Shown piece after piece: positions 11,401 to 21,300 of a DNA stretch of 64,000 bases. The stretch lies in NCBI RefSeq assembly GCF_020882245.1, contig NC_083598.1:34509858-34573857 (forward strand). Direction: 5' to 3'. A model generated the notes under the pieces. The model made no database searches and was not told the origin of the DNA. It saw only the letters and a list, made by a program, of their open reading frames with translations. Source of the stretch: Rhopalosiphum padi (lineage: Eukaryota; Arthropoda; Insecta; Hemiptera; Aphididae). The position numbers were made by a program, and so were the translations under genes. Position 1 is the first letter of the stretch. The number at the start of each line of letters is the position of its first letter.

Positions 11401-12210
11401 GTTTGATTGAATTTTTTTTGAAATGTTTTTGTTTTAAAAAAATGTATTTTTATTAAGGATTTATTATCAGATGAATAATTTTAAGATGAGTAATTTATAA
11501 TTCTATATATTACTGATATTATAAATGTTTTAGATGAATAGTAAAACAGTTAACCACGAATGTAACATACAAGATACTAGTAAAACAACCAATTTGCATA
11601 ATAATAGAATTTGTCGGAGTCCTATACTTAAATTAAAAAGTTTTGATGCAGACATTAATAATTGTGTTAAAAAAGAATCTAATAATAAGGTAATCTAGAT
11701 TTAAATTACTAGTTTATAAAGTTTTTAAGTAGAAAAATGTTTTAAGTAGTTATAACTGTAATATTTTTCTAATCATCATATTATGATTATAAATATTTTT
11801 AGTTAAACAGTAAGGCAATCAATAACAAAATTGAAAGTAATCCAAAAATAAATGCTATGGAAAAAGTTCACGAAAATATTCAGCCCAAACAATGTACTGT
11901 ATTAGAAGTAGAAACATTAGATATGGATGTTATAGAAAATGTTAATCATAATAAACAGGTAATAACAATTTTATTTAAAAAGGTTTTTTATAAAACTAAT
12001 TAAGCTGATTATCACATTTCAGGACTTTACTTTCCTTAGTAAATGTTTAACTCATTTCCTATTTTTGTATTTGTTTTTTTTTAGACAATCAAAGAAGAAA
12101 CTGAAAATAAAACCAAAACAAAAATAAAAATCATCAAAAAAAAATTTCTCAAAAAACTCCATTCTTCAAAACATAAAAAGATGAAAAGAAAAAAATTTAA
12201 AAATACTTAA
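5356..12210 (+). CDS. ADD-domain protein (ATRX/DNMT3-type zinc finger), 9 exons, 528 aa
   Basis: Spliced coding sequence 5356-5416, 5488-5609, 6493-6594, 7478-7611, 8579-9086, 9247-9468, 11534-11689, 11803-11958, 12085-12210; 1587 nt, all phases agree. Seen: six C-x2-C pairs at residues 32/35, 60/63, 74/77, 86/89, 94/97 and 114/117. The key stretches CKNCF, GCILC and TCKICNSNMCKRC match the GATA-like plus PHD finger layout of the ADD domain, and the 9- and 5-residue spacings inside the PHD half are kept. A helical stretch (LWSLRSQAAAVLKCF) follows where ADD domains end in a helix. The rest is Asn/Lys-rich, low in hydrophobics, and ends in a very basic tail like a nuclear localisation signal. 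Known: ADD reads histone H3 N-terminal tails, and in Drosophila it is encoded separately from the ATRX helicase (ADD1). Inference: this is the equivalent chromatin protein. No helicase or methyltransferase domain is present. It could instead be another ADD-only family member. Confidence 0.8.
5488..5609 (+). CDS. ADD-domain gene exon 2 (first zinc ligands)
   Basis: Acceptor CTATTTATCAG; donor AAA/GTAAGT. Codes for residues 21-61 with WCSIC and the start of the CKNC ligand pair. The second cysteine of that pair is across the splice site in exon 3, which supports the join. Confidence 0.8.
5778..6353. mobile_element. Non-autonomous hAT-like element in ADD gene intron 2
   Basis: The 8-bp direct repeat TATTAATA flanks the element (5770-5777 and 6354-6361). 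The ends are related inverted repeats: GTGGCGGGGCCA at the left and, read in reverse complement, GTCAGGGGCAA at the right. Length is 576 bp with no coding frame. The 8-bp target duplication is the hAT signature. It fills most of the 883-bp intron. Confidence 0.7.
6493..6594 (+). CDS. ADD-domain gene exon 3 (PHD half)
   Basis: Exactly 34 codons in phase 0 at both ends; acceptor TTATTCCAG, donor AAG/GTAAAC. Carries NCF, GCILC and TCKICNSNMCK, the densest zinc-ligand block of the protein. Confidence 0.85.
6595..7477. other. ADD gene intron 3
   Basis: 883 bp, AT-rich, no gene, no transposon ends and no striking repeat seen. Confidence 0.7.
7478..7611 (+). CDS. ADD-domain gene exon 4 (end of zinc domain, helix)
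   Basis: Acceptor TTATTTTCTAG; donor GAACT/GTAAGT. Opens with RCMDRYYIKPK, contains the last ligand pair RCLGC, then the predicted C-terminal helix of the ADD fold. Confidence 0.85.
7612..8578. other. ADD gene intron 4
   Basis: 967 bp, AT-rich. No gene. It contains an 18-bp perfect inverted repeat at 8037-8076, listed separately. Confidence 0.7.
8037..8076. repeat. Perfect 18-bp palindrome with 4-base loop
   Basis: CATTGATTATAAATACTA is followed by GCAG and then its exact reverse complement. A close relative with one mismatch in the arms lies at 13517-13548, and a half-site relative at about 12213-12229 just after the ADD gene stop. Confidence 0.9.
8579..9086 (+). CDS. ADD-domain gene exon 5
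   Basis: The longest exon (508 nt), acceptor AATTTTAG. The alternative AG two bases later would put a stop in frame, so the upstream AG is chosen. Codes for residues 140-309, polar and Asn/Lys/Leu-rich with a likely helical region (LNNLLNSKIGSLLNGYEKLQ). No known domain. Donor AAG/GTAAAT. Confidence 0.8.
9247..9468 (+). CDS. ADD-domain gene exon 6
   Basis: 74 codons in phase 0; acceptor ATATTTTTAG, donor AAG/GTAACT. Asn/Gln/Ser-rich, ending in RFDEETLIHYAGHKYKDK. Intron 5 is 160 bp and intron 6 is 2065 bp. Confidence 0.78.
9550..11380 (-). mobile_element. Decayed LINE (non-LTR retrotransposon) in ADD gene intron 6
   Basis: On the minus strand three landmarks of a LINE second ORF appear in order, broken by many stops and frameshifts. 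Reverse transcriptase comes first: NGVPQGS at about 11355-11375, and HYANDFNIYC at about 11264-11293, where the YADD catalytic box reads YAND. An RNase H-like stretch follows (WILGHSNTLIENELADLATN, about 10022-10085), then the C-terminal IGHTKISHNYLM and EPPKYTAC region (about 9760-9835), with only a short open frame left. The layout suggests an I- or Jockey-like clade. The outer limits are approximate. It is split by a later hAT insertion at 10132-10487. Confidence 0.72.
10132..10487. mobile_element. 356-bp hAT MITE nested in the LINE relic
   Basis: A perfect 8-bp duplication ATCTAATG flanks it (10124-10131, 10488-10495). The left end CAGTGGTTCTCAAT and the right end in reverse complement CAGTGTTTCTCATA are imperfect inverted repeats. 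GC-rich subterminal repeats (GCGACCCAC) stand out from the AT-rich middle. There is no coding frame. It is a non-autonomous hAT element. Confidence 0.88.
11534..11689 (+). CDS. ADD-domain gene exon 7
   Basis: 52 codons in phase 0; acceptor AATGTTTTAG, donor AAG/GTAATC. Opens MNSKTVNHECNIQDTSK; no domain recognised. It has the same length and phase as exon 8 and both open with an NSK motif. Confidence 0.75.
11803..11958 (+). CDS. ADD-domain gene exon 8
   Basis: 52 codons in phase 0; acceptor AATATTTTTAG, donor CAG/GTAATA. Opens LNSKAINNKIESNPK; contains a short acidic stretch (LEVETLDMDVIENV). Confidence 0.75.
12085..12210 (+). CDS. ADD-domain gene exon 9 (basic tail and stop)
   Basis: Acceptor TTTGTTTTTTTTTAG. 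Codes for 41 residues, about half Lys or Arg (KIIKKKFLKKLHSSKHKKMK), then TAA. It probably acts as a nuclear localisation or DNA-contact tail. An ATTAAA hexamer follows at 12237-12242 as a possible poly(A) signal. Confidence 0.78.
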   Translation, partial: TIKEETENKTKTKIKIIKKKFLKKLHSSKHKKMKRKKFKNT

Positions 12211-12633
12211 AACTAGTAGTATTTATAATTATAAAAATTAAAACAATGTTGGCCTATGCACTATGCAAGGTACCTAATCATTTTTGGCTCACTTACCAAA
12301 ATGGTATAATTAAAGTTTCAAGAAAATTTCATGTGCCAATAATAAGTTAATACATTTAAAAAAAAAATAAGGTGAACAGAAATTTAAGAAAAAATTCCAA
12401 ACTTAATGGATTTTTGTTTTATATCTATTGTATAGGACAATTGAACTTCCTACCCCCTACATATTTTATATTTAATTTTTGTTCAGTGTTCTTATCTATC
12501 ACTGGATATTATGTTAATATTAGATTTGGATTTTGTTGGTTTTAATGAAAAAGAAGCAGAAATCCATCCATTAATGTATTCCTTTGTTTTGATTTTATCA
12601 CATTTGACATATAAAATAGACTTTCTCATTGAG

Positions 12634-13383
12634 CAGTGGTGTAACTGGGTAGTGCAAATGCAGCACTTGCATCACCACATTTAAAATGTGGTGGTGCAAA
12701 GGTATATTTTTGCACCACCAGAAAACCATTGAAATATATAATAATATATAAACAGGTACAAAATTGTAATTTTCGTGCATGTATTAGGCAATAGGCATTA
12801 AATTATTATTTTATCTATATTCTAAAATAGTAAAATCAAAAATATGGTAATAATTCAGTACCTGACAAATTAGAATCAAAAATAGAATACATAAAACAAA
12901 ATGACATTCAAAAAGGTTTTAAAAGAGGCGTTAAAAATATTCCGAACAATATCTACTAATACAGCAGGTTGCGAAAGATCTTTCTTGTTTAAAGAGGTTA
13001 AAAACTTACCTTAAAACAACTATGGGTCAAAAAAGGCTTAGTAGTTTAGCTACTTTGCAGCTCGAAAAAAAGAATAATATTAATTTGGACCAAGAAATTG
13101 ATGAATTCGATTCGGGATCTAGGGAAAGAGAATGTCGTCTCAACTTAAAATAAATAAAAAACATTTTTGACTGTTTTTTTTTATTAATATAATAATAAAG
13201 GTTTTACTGCTAAAATAATTCAAAATGTATTTATTATTTAAAGAAATATATTATGGGAAAATAGATTATAGTTTATAGGGAAGGATTTTACTTAGGAAGT
13301 TGGATTATTGGTGTATTGGAAATAATTATAAGTTGAGAATATGCTACTGCACCACCAGAAATTGGACCCAATTTACGCCACTG
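12634..13383 (+). mobile_element. 750-bp internally deleted hAT element
   Basis: The 8-bp duplication TCATTGAG flanks it exactly (12626-12633, 13384-13391). The left end CAGTGGTGTAACTGGGT and the right end in reverse complement CAGTGGCGTAAATTGGGT form the terminal inverted repeats. It contains the remains of a transposase C-terminus near its right side, so it is a deletion derivative of a full-length hAT element and no longer autonomous. Confidence 0.88.
12901..13153 (+). pseudogene. Decayed hAT transposase C-terminus (dimerisation region)
   Basis: The stretch LKIFRTISTNTAGCERSF is followed, after a one-base shift in frame, by LKRLKTYLKTTMGQKRLSSL and then LATLQLEKKN up to TAA. This is the pattern of the hAT C-terminal dimerisation domain (the ERSFS...LK...LR..M...RL..LA..S.E signature), as found in ZMYM-type hAT proteins. 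A frameshift and the loss of the rest of the gene make it non-functional. The start coordinate is the left limit of recognisable similarity. Confidence 0.75.
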
Positions 13384-13516
13384 TCATTGAGTGTATCTGA
13401 AATGAGCCTCTTTTTACAAAAGCTCTATTGTTTACTAAAACAACTATAAATAATAAATATTAAAAATAAAAAAATGTTTTTAAAAGTTTTGAACCTAAGT
13501 TTGAATTGGTTATAGC

Positions 13517-13548
13517 ATTGATTATAAGTACTAGTACTTTTAATCAAT
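13517..13548. repeat. 16-bp palindrome related to the one at 8037
   Basis: ATTGATTATAAGTACT is followed directly by AGTACTTTTAATCAAT, an inverted repeat with one mismatch and no loop. It shares ATTGATTATAA-TACTA with the palindrome in ADD gene intron 4. Confidence 0.85.
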
Positions 13549-14739
13549 AACTATAGATACTAACTATAAATAAAAGAGTTAATTGTAGTTGTAGTCTTAT
13601 TCTAGGGTAGGACTGGACTGGCCATAATATGCAAGTGTTCTGTAACATACTGAGCTGGATCAATGTTTTAGCTTGGGGGGGGGATGTTGTAGAATATTTA
13701 ACTATATTACTTATTGATTATTATAGTTATTACTATTGGTTTATCATTGTAGAATACTGGGTCAAAACTTCCCTGTCCAATATGTTATTAAATAAATGTT
13801 TTAGTGAAATTAATTATATTTTGATTTATATACCTATTATTATAAAAGTGCCAATTATTATTAAGTTAAATTAAGTTATACACGAAGTCACGACCTGCTT
13901 ATTAATTTTTTCTATAGTATTATGAATTTATGACTAGGATCTAACTCCTTAGTGTTCAAAATATTTAAATGTATTTATTTATATAATATTATTTTTTGGT
14001 CATTACATCTTGGGTTAATGGTTAATTTATATTTTACTGTTGATTATTGATTTATTTTTATGGAAAAAATGTAAATGATTAAAATTATTGAAATTATTTA
14101 AAATTATGATGTAACTAATCAAAATTCATAAAATATTATTATTTCTGATTACAGCTGAAATATGTTTATATTGATATAGTATATTATTCAAATAAATTTT
14201 TATATTTTTATACAACTTCTTTATACTTTATACTCTTTTTAGGTAAACCAAGTACATTACTTTTAAGTTGTATTTTATAATTTTTTTAAATTAGTCGTGT
14301 CTCGTGTCTGTTATTTTAATAAATAAATTATTATTCTGTCCAACTTTTAATTTACTACTACATTTTACAATGATCTCAATAATATAAGTGTGAGGGTATT
14401 TTATTCACTTCTAACATCTGACCAAATTATCTGTCCCACTAGGTAGTAAGTACTATACACCATACAGTCTATATTTTACGAAACTCATATAAATATTCCT
14501 TCAAAACTGTAATTGTCTGTAATGATTTCATTTTTTAGTGTTACACTAATAGTGTAAGTTACCTAACCATCAAAATTAATCTAAAGATATGCATATTAAT
14601 AGTGGTCGACAAGAGGGCTTTCAAAATGAACATTTTTCTCAGGGTGCAACTTTTGACGATGACAAACTACTCTGCTATAAAACTTTGATTAATTAAAAAA
14701 AAAAATATTACAATAACTTGTAATAACAACACGGGCTGT

Positions 14740-15259
14740 AACTAAAGTGCCAGCAGAGGCGTAGGAAATTCGCATTCGAACCGGAAAATTTGTGCGTTTT
14801 GTTGATGAGAGATAGTGGAAGGGGGAGTTATCCGTTCGGCCACGGTCGGATGCGATCGCCTCGGCGTTCAATCGAACACGGGTCAAGGGACGCGGCGGCG
14901 GCTGCCGACGTCTACCGTCGACGAGCTCGTGTGCGCGGCCTGTTGTGACTTGTGAGCGCGTGGCCGTCGTCCGGACCGTTCTACCGTTGGTGCAGTACTA
15001 CTTTGCATTGTAGTTAACAGCGTTCGTGCTTATAGTTAGGCGCCACCGCGAAAAAGGGTTATTTTTTTAATTATTTCGTTTATTTTTTCGGGATAGAGGT
15101 GTCGCTACAGAGAACTGTGGTCCAAACAGAAGACGAGATTTTCGGACGCGTTTAGACCACCTGTCTACCGACCGTCGAACACACCCTCCTTAAAGATTTT
15201 GATAAATTTTCAACTGGGGGCGCTTTTCCAGGTTACCGCCATCGAATTTTCCCACAGAC
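14740..15259 (+). promoter_or_regulatory. CpG-rich promoter and 5' UTR of KLHL17
   Basis: The base composition changes sharply from AT-rich to CpG-rich at about 14740 and returns to AT-rich after 15400. The block ends at the KLHL17 start codon. An in-frame TAA lies about 57 bases upstream of the ATG, so translation cannot begin further upstream in this frame. No TATA box is seen; a CpG-rich promoter with dispersed starts is plausible. The transcription start cannot be fixed. Confidence 0.6.
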
Positions 15260-15308
15260 ATGGCCACCACATCCTCGGGCGCGTGGTCGACGTCTTCGAC
15301 TAGTCAAA
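15260..15308 (+). CDS. KLHL17: KLHL17 exon 1
   Basis: Codes for 16 residues (MATTSSGAWSTSSTSQ) plus one base; donor CAAA/GTGAGT. It joins exon 2 in frame to give SQKHEESGIEE. Since it is separated by 32 kb, alternative first exons cannot be excluded. Confidence 0.75.
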
Positions 15309-18300
15309 GTGAGTGCTGACGCTTTTCTTACGTTTTTTTTTTTTTTACTTGTTTGAATCGACGACGTCGTGGGGACCGCTTACGCATTATTTCCACGACG
15401 CAACGTGTATAATATTACTTATATTTAATATAAGTGTAAATAGTGTAGTTTTATATTATAGATACGTAAATTCTTAAATACATAATCTACATAATATTAT
15501 GAATTATTCGTAGTTGATAATTGACATGTCAGTTTATGGAAACCTGAGGTGGTGTATCCAGGGGGACCGGTTGACATCCACTTTCCCTTAACATTTTTAT
15601 ACAATAAAATATTAAACAGAGTAATATGTCTTCTAGAAAAATGGCGGCAAATTATGTATAATTTTGTTTAAAAAAAATATGTGTACAGTGTACCTATCTA
15701 ATTTTTCAACTAGGTTTTTTTTTACTTAATAGGTAGTATTTATTTTTAGAATTCCTCCCCCACACACACACTTCCAAAATTTCATCCTGGATCAGCCACT
15801 TCATATACTTACGTCCATCTTATAAAATATTATGCACTTAATTATTAATTATTATACATTTATACCTATACTAAATGTACCTAGTTAAAGACTGTATACT
15901 TGCTAGTTGCTATCATATTATTAATTATTATTATAATATTTACGTCTAATGAAAACTGTGTGAAATATACTACTTAGCAAATTTATTTAGCTAATATTAG
16001 TTGCTACTGCATATACGTTATAAGATAATTCGCTCGTTTAACATTTCGGTTAGGGCTAGCTAAAATATTTTCTTATTAATAAAGATAAGACAAGTAATAA
16101 TTTTTGACAGTGATGATTTACTGTAAATATTTTACTTAGTAAGTACGTTATAAATTCATATCTAAATAGTATAGTTATTTATTATTAGGGTTCGAATTTG
16201 AAGGCAAAAGCCTTTTTTTAGTAACAATAATAGAAAAATAATTTTTATATAAAAATATGTGACATCTAATATTTAAGACGATAGATGTATTTTTTTTACA
16301 TTTTTTACTTTTAAATGCATTTTTTATTTATAAATGCCTATTTTGTGTTTGATTTTCAATTGATTTGATAGTTTTATACACGACATGCGTCTTAACGGTG
16401 CAAATCGATAAGATCTTCTGAAGACGGTGCATTATTATCATTTGTCAATTATTTTTAATGGGTTTTATTATCGGGGGTATTTATCGATATCGCTAAATAC
16501 TTTATCAAATATTTGGTATGGCCAGTTAATTTAACGTTTATAAAAGTACCAATACTACCTATCTATAGATTAATATATTTTCATAGCTGAACTGATTTTG
16601 ATGAAATTCGGTAAGTATGAAATTAATTTGAATCCTAGCTAAGGACAGGATTTTTGAACAACTACTCGAATGTGATTGAAAGTAAACAGCGTGAATATAA
16701 ATTTGAAATTTAGAAAGGGTATTGATTTTATATTGTACATGAATCGTTTTAGAAGGAGTTTTCTTAGAAATTCAATAACACTTAAGGTGGTGAAAGAAGA
16801 TGGAAAAGTTTTTTTGTGAAATAATATTTATTGAATTATTTATATGGTCTAATTTACTTGAAACTTGACATAAACGCTCTTTAACACAATTAATAAAACA
16901 CGTGTATCAGTGTTATTCAGTTCGGGTTTTTTCTGTTTTTTTTCGATTCATACGCTAGTGTCAATTAATAAATCGCTAGGATTCTACAGAAAATTTCTAT
17001 CGAAAACAGCGAAAATAATATAATATGATGCAGTAACTCATCTGGTTATTATTTATACGGACTTGTAACTTGGCTACCGCTCTGATTATTAAATGTATTA
17101 TAATATTTCATACTATACTTTTCTCCTGTCTCGATTAGTGTGCTGTGTCGGTGATGGCATGTGTACTGGCATGGTCTTCTATTGAAATTAACGTTTAAAG
17201 AGAACGCAAGATATAATTAAATTATCATAATTTTTGTTATGATTCTAATTTATGACTTGGCTAAATGATATAAAATCGTTTAATTGTAACCACTAACAAA
17301 ATATAAAAAAATAAAATACATAAAATTCACGCGTCAAATCTGCCAAATGAATAATGGTAAAATGGCACTAATAGTTAAAAAAATACTCTTATTTGATTAA
17401 GAATTGTATATAAGCACTCGCACTTGCTTTATAGTGCTCGCATGGTTATTTTTTCGGAGGAGAGTTCCTATATCAACTCTCTTGCCTTCTTGGTGAATAA
17501 AGTTATAAAACATTTTACAAACGATTGCCGTTAATAAATAGCTGCATGATATCATTATTGAATACATGATGTTACCACGCCTTACACTTATTGGTTTGAC
17601 GAAGGTTTTCTCGTCAATTCAAAAGATTGGAAAGCTAAAATATACTTATTTGTAAATGAAACTCTTTATTGTAACATAACATTTTGAAAAATAATACATT
17701 TTATTTCACTTTTATTATCAGTAAAATATAATAATATTCCATATCTGACTTGTTCTTTAGCTTTCTAAAGATAATAATAAACACCAAGCGCTCAATAGCT
17801 TGTTAATAATAAATAATAAATATTGTTTCACTTTACACGGGTATATAATAAATTTAAAGAAATTAATTAGCAAATTTTTTTTGTTGTTGAAATATAACGA
17901 ACCGAAATGCAACATTTTTTTCTTAAACATAAACCTACGAATTTTAATTTAGATGAATGATAATAATTTTGTAGAGTTTGTTGAGTTGTTTAAGGTTTAG
18001 TTTCTAAAAAAAATTTAATAATTATACATTTATATGGTACTGTACTATTGTAGTGTTCTGTACATATGAACACGTATGTCCAAATCACTGTAACATAGAA
18101 TCTATCAGTCCACGTAGTATTGGCCTCGATTTTTAAATTTCACACAGTATCGGTCATCTTATTGTTTGAAATATATAATACCTACATAGCTTCACCTAAT
18201 GGCTAAAGGTTATTTTTTAATGAATTTTATCTTATGGGTTACGGCCATAATTTATAATATACCTATGAATAACACAACTTCTATATTTATCAGGAAAGCA

Positions 18301-21300
18301 ATAACTATTTAATACAATTGTATATGATTACATGCACATTAGGTAATTAATATTTATTAATTGTAGTTTAATAGATTATAATATTTATCAATATCTTTAA
18401 TATAGACAGTTATCACACGGATATTTTTTTATTTTTACAAAATATCTAATTCACTTAAAAATTTATAAAGTAGGGTATAATAATATAAATATTGATATTT
18501 AATGTAAAATATACTTATCCGAATTGTATTTATTCTTGCGGGTCAACTATTATTGATGTTCCATTTTATTGACACACCAAGTTAGTGTATTTAATTAATC
18601 GGCTAATACATAAATATGCTGACAGACATAAATACCATAGTACCTACTCATTTAGACTTTAGTCACCACTTATCATAATGTTAAATATAATGACTTACTA
18701 TAAGATTAGGCGCATTGCCATTTCCGCTACAAATCTATACCATCGTCGGTTATACAATTGAAAAAACTTTTGTGTACAGATTTTTTATTTACAATTTTTT
18801 ATTATTTATTTTCTGAAACATTGATCAATATAATTTAGAGGAAAGAATATTAAGTATAAACTGTATTCGGGACGTCGCCGTCGGAAATTAAAGTCCCGAC
18901 GACCAATAGGCCGGAAATGTGGGATTTTATGACCTTCGTAATTTCCGATTCGGAATTGCCAGATTAAATTTTGTATACCAATATACCATGCATCGTTTGT
19001 ATATAAACCTAATATTTATTGATCACATACAATACTGTGTTGTACAAAGACACAAGCGTATTTAAATTAAAACGAAAACCAAATTTAAAAAAGAAACGAA
19101 CCATCAAACTTGGAAGAATAACGTTTAAACTTCAATTCACTATACCTACATAAGTTTAAACACGAAATTAAATCCATCGTATATACAATAGATATCTAGG
19201 TAGGTACATGATAATATATTACTGTCGTGCACGAGCACAGCTGCATAGACTGCTGTGCAACTGTAGTTAATGTGCAATTTACATTTTATACTGCATTCTG
19301 GAGTGCACATGGTGGTTTTGTTCATTTATCGTGCGTGTAACAATGTGGATCATTGTTTCTGCAAGATGACCGGATACCACAAACACGCGGGTAAACGTTT
19401 TATTTTTCTGAATTGGTTTCGATGACAAAACTAATGTTCCAGGATTTGTAAAATATATATACAATATACATGCATCATGTTACGCATTAATATTTTATAT
19501 ATATTGTATAGGCACTATAGGCAGGAACACTCACGCATGTGCCCATTTTCCTAAGTGAAAACTTGACAATAAGGGAACTGGAACGCAAATTATACGTGTA
19601 TGATATACAGCATCATCAGTTTATTCTATATTTATAAGTGCTCTATATAACTATGAAAATATTTTTTTCTTTTATTGCATTTGAGTGATTAAATATTAAA
19701 ATAAAAGTGTAATAGGTATACATTTTTTTTTAAATTGATCAATTGTATAATATGTGACGTATATATAGTACATATACACCCATTTTTTTCTTTAGTACCT
19801 ACTCGATGAATTCAATTGTTCATTGTTTTAACGTTTCTATCCCTCTGATATTTTTTTTTATTCTGAAACAATAAGCTTCAGTTTGTATATAAATCTTAGT
19901 TTAAATTCGTCAATCGTCATAGGTAGGTACGTAGTCAATAAAAAAATGTAAGGAACATAAAAAAGTGAAGACTTTATTATGGTATTTTGAATTTAACGTT
20001 TCACTTGGATAATAACATATTTTTTTTTTTAATACATTTATTTATCATAGTTATTATCCTTTAAATAATGTATATAAGTATTGATTTATATAATCCAGGA
20101 AATTGACTTTGGTCGTCAATATTCGATATATTATTATAGTATTTTTTTAAAAGATAATTACATCATTCTGATTTTTTATTTTATAGCAATAATACACTAG
20201 ATAATATACCTACCTATAGTATTCGAGTTTGTTCATTCCGTTATGTAATGTAATTAAAACCTAATCAATTGATTTTACCTTGTATAAATATTTCAATATA
20301 GAAAAAGGAAAATTGAATGATTGATAATAATTAATAAATAATTAATCAAATCACAATAGACAATAGTTATATTCTCATTACAACTTATCATAATTTATAC
20401 ACTATATACCTATATAAAAATATACCTACATCATTCTCCTGATTCTTTCCCTCAAATTTATTTATTGTATCTATTGTATATTTTGTATAGATTGTAAATT
20501 TTCCCATAAAAAAAAGAAAGAAAAAAAGGTACATATGTTTAAAATCATGTATAATACAAAAATAATATAACTAATATATATATATATATATATACATAAA
20601 AATATTTTTATTTATTATCGGATTCATGATTTTAGCGAATTAGTTAACATTTATTAATATTACATATTTTATAAAGTAGTTAAATAAAATAAGCCTATTG
20701 TAATAATACTAATAAGTAATAACTAATAAACCTATAAAATACTAAAACCACATTGACTATAGTAGGTACCTATAGTTATAAAATAATACGGTAACATTTG
20801 GAAAATAACTACCTATATACTTTTTTGTTTTATTGTTTTTTAATGAATATAGCTTATATTAAATGTAGTTTAAATCGTCAAGTTAAAACCTACGTTACAC
20901 TACCACTACTTTCGTTTAAGTTAAGAATTTGTATTTTATATTCATATATCACCACAGAAATTTTATTTAAAGAATTTAAAATTGTATATTAATACATAAA
21001 AAGTTAATATTTACTACAATACGTAGATAATCCAAAATCGTTTACAAATTGCTCAAATTTAAAAGTGATTGTGTCTGTACTGGCTGTATACAAACTACAA
21101 TTTTCCAATTGTTCCAATGAAACGATAAGACAATTATTAAAATATATCAAGCATATTAAAAATAGTTAGGTGGCCCTGTAGTAGTGTTATTTAACTATTA
21201 TATTTATAATAATAGTAATAATTGTGTAATAAAATAAAGGTTTTTTTTTTTAAATGAAAATATAATAAGTGCCCATTCTGGTGACTAAAAACCGTTATGA

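Larger units (their letters stand above)
12211..14739. other. Intergenic region between the ADD gene and KLHL17
   Basis: 2.5 kb, AT-rich. It holds the 3' end of the ADD gene, a defective hAT element (12634-13383), a palindrome (13517-13548) and a G9 run (13675-13683). From 13700 to about 14700 I see no gene or repeat. Confidence 0.65.
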
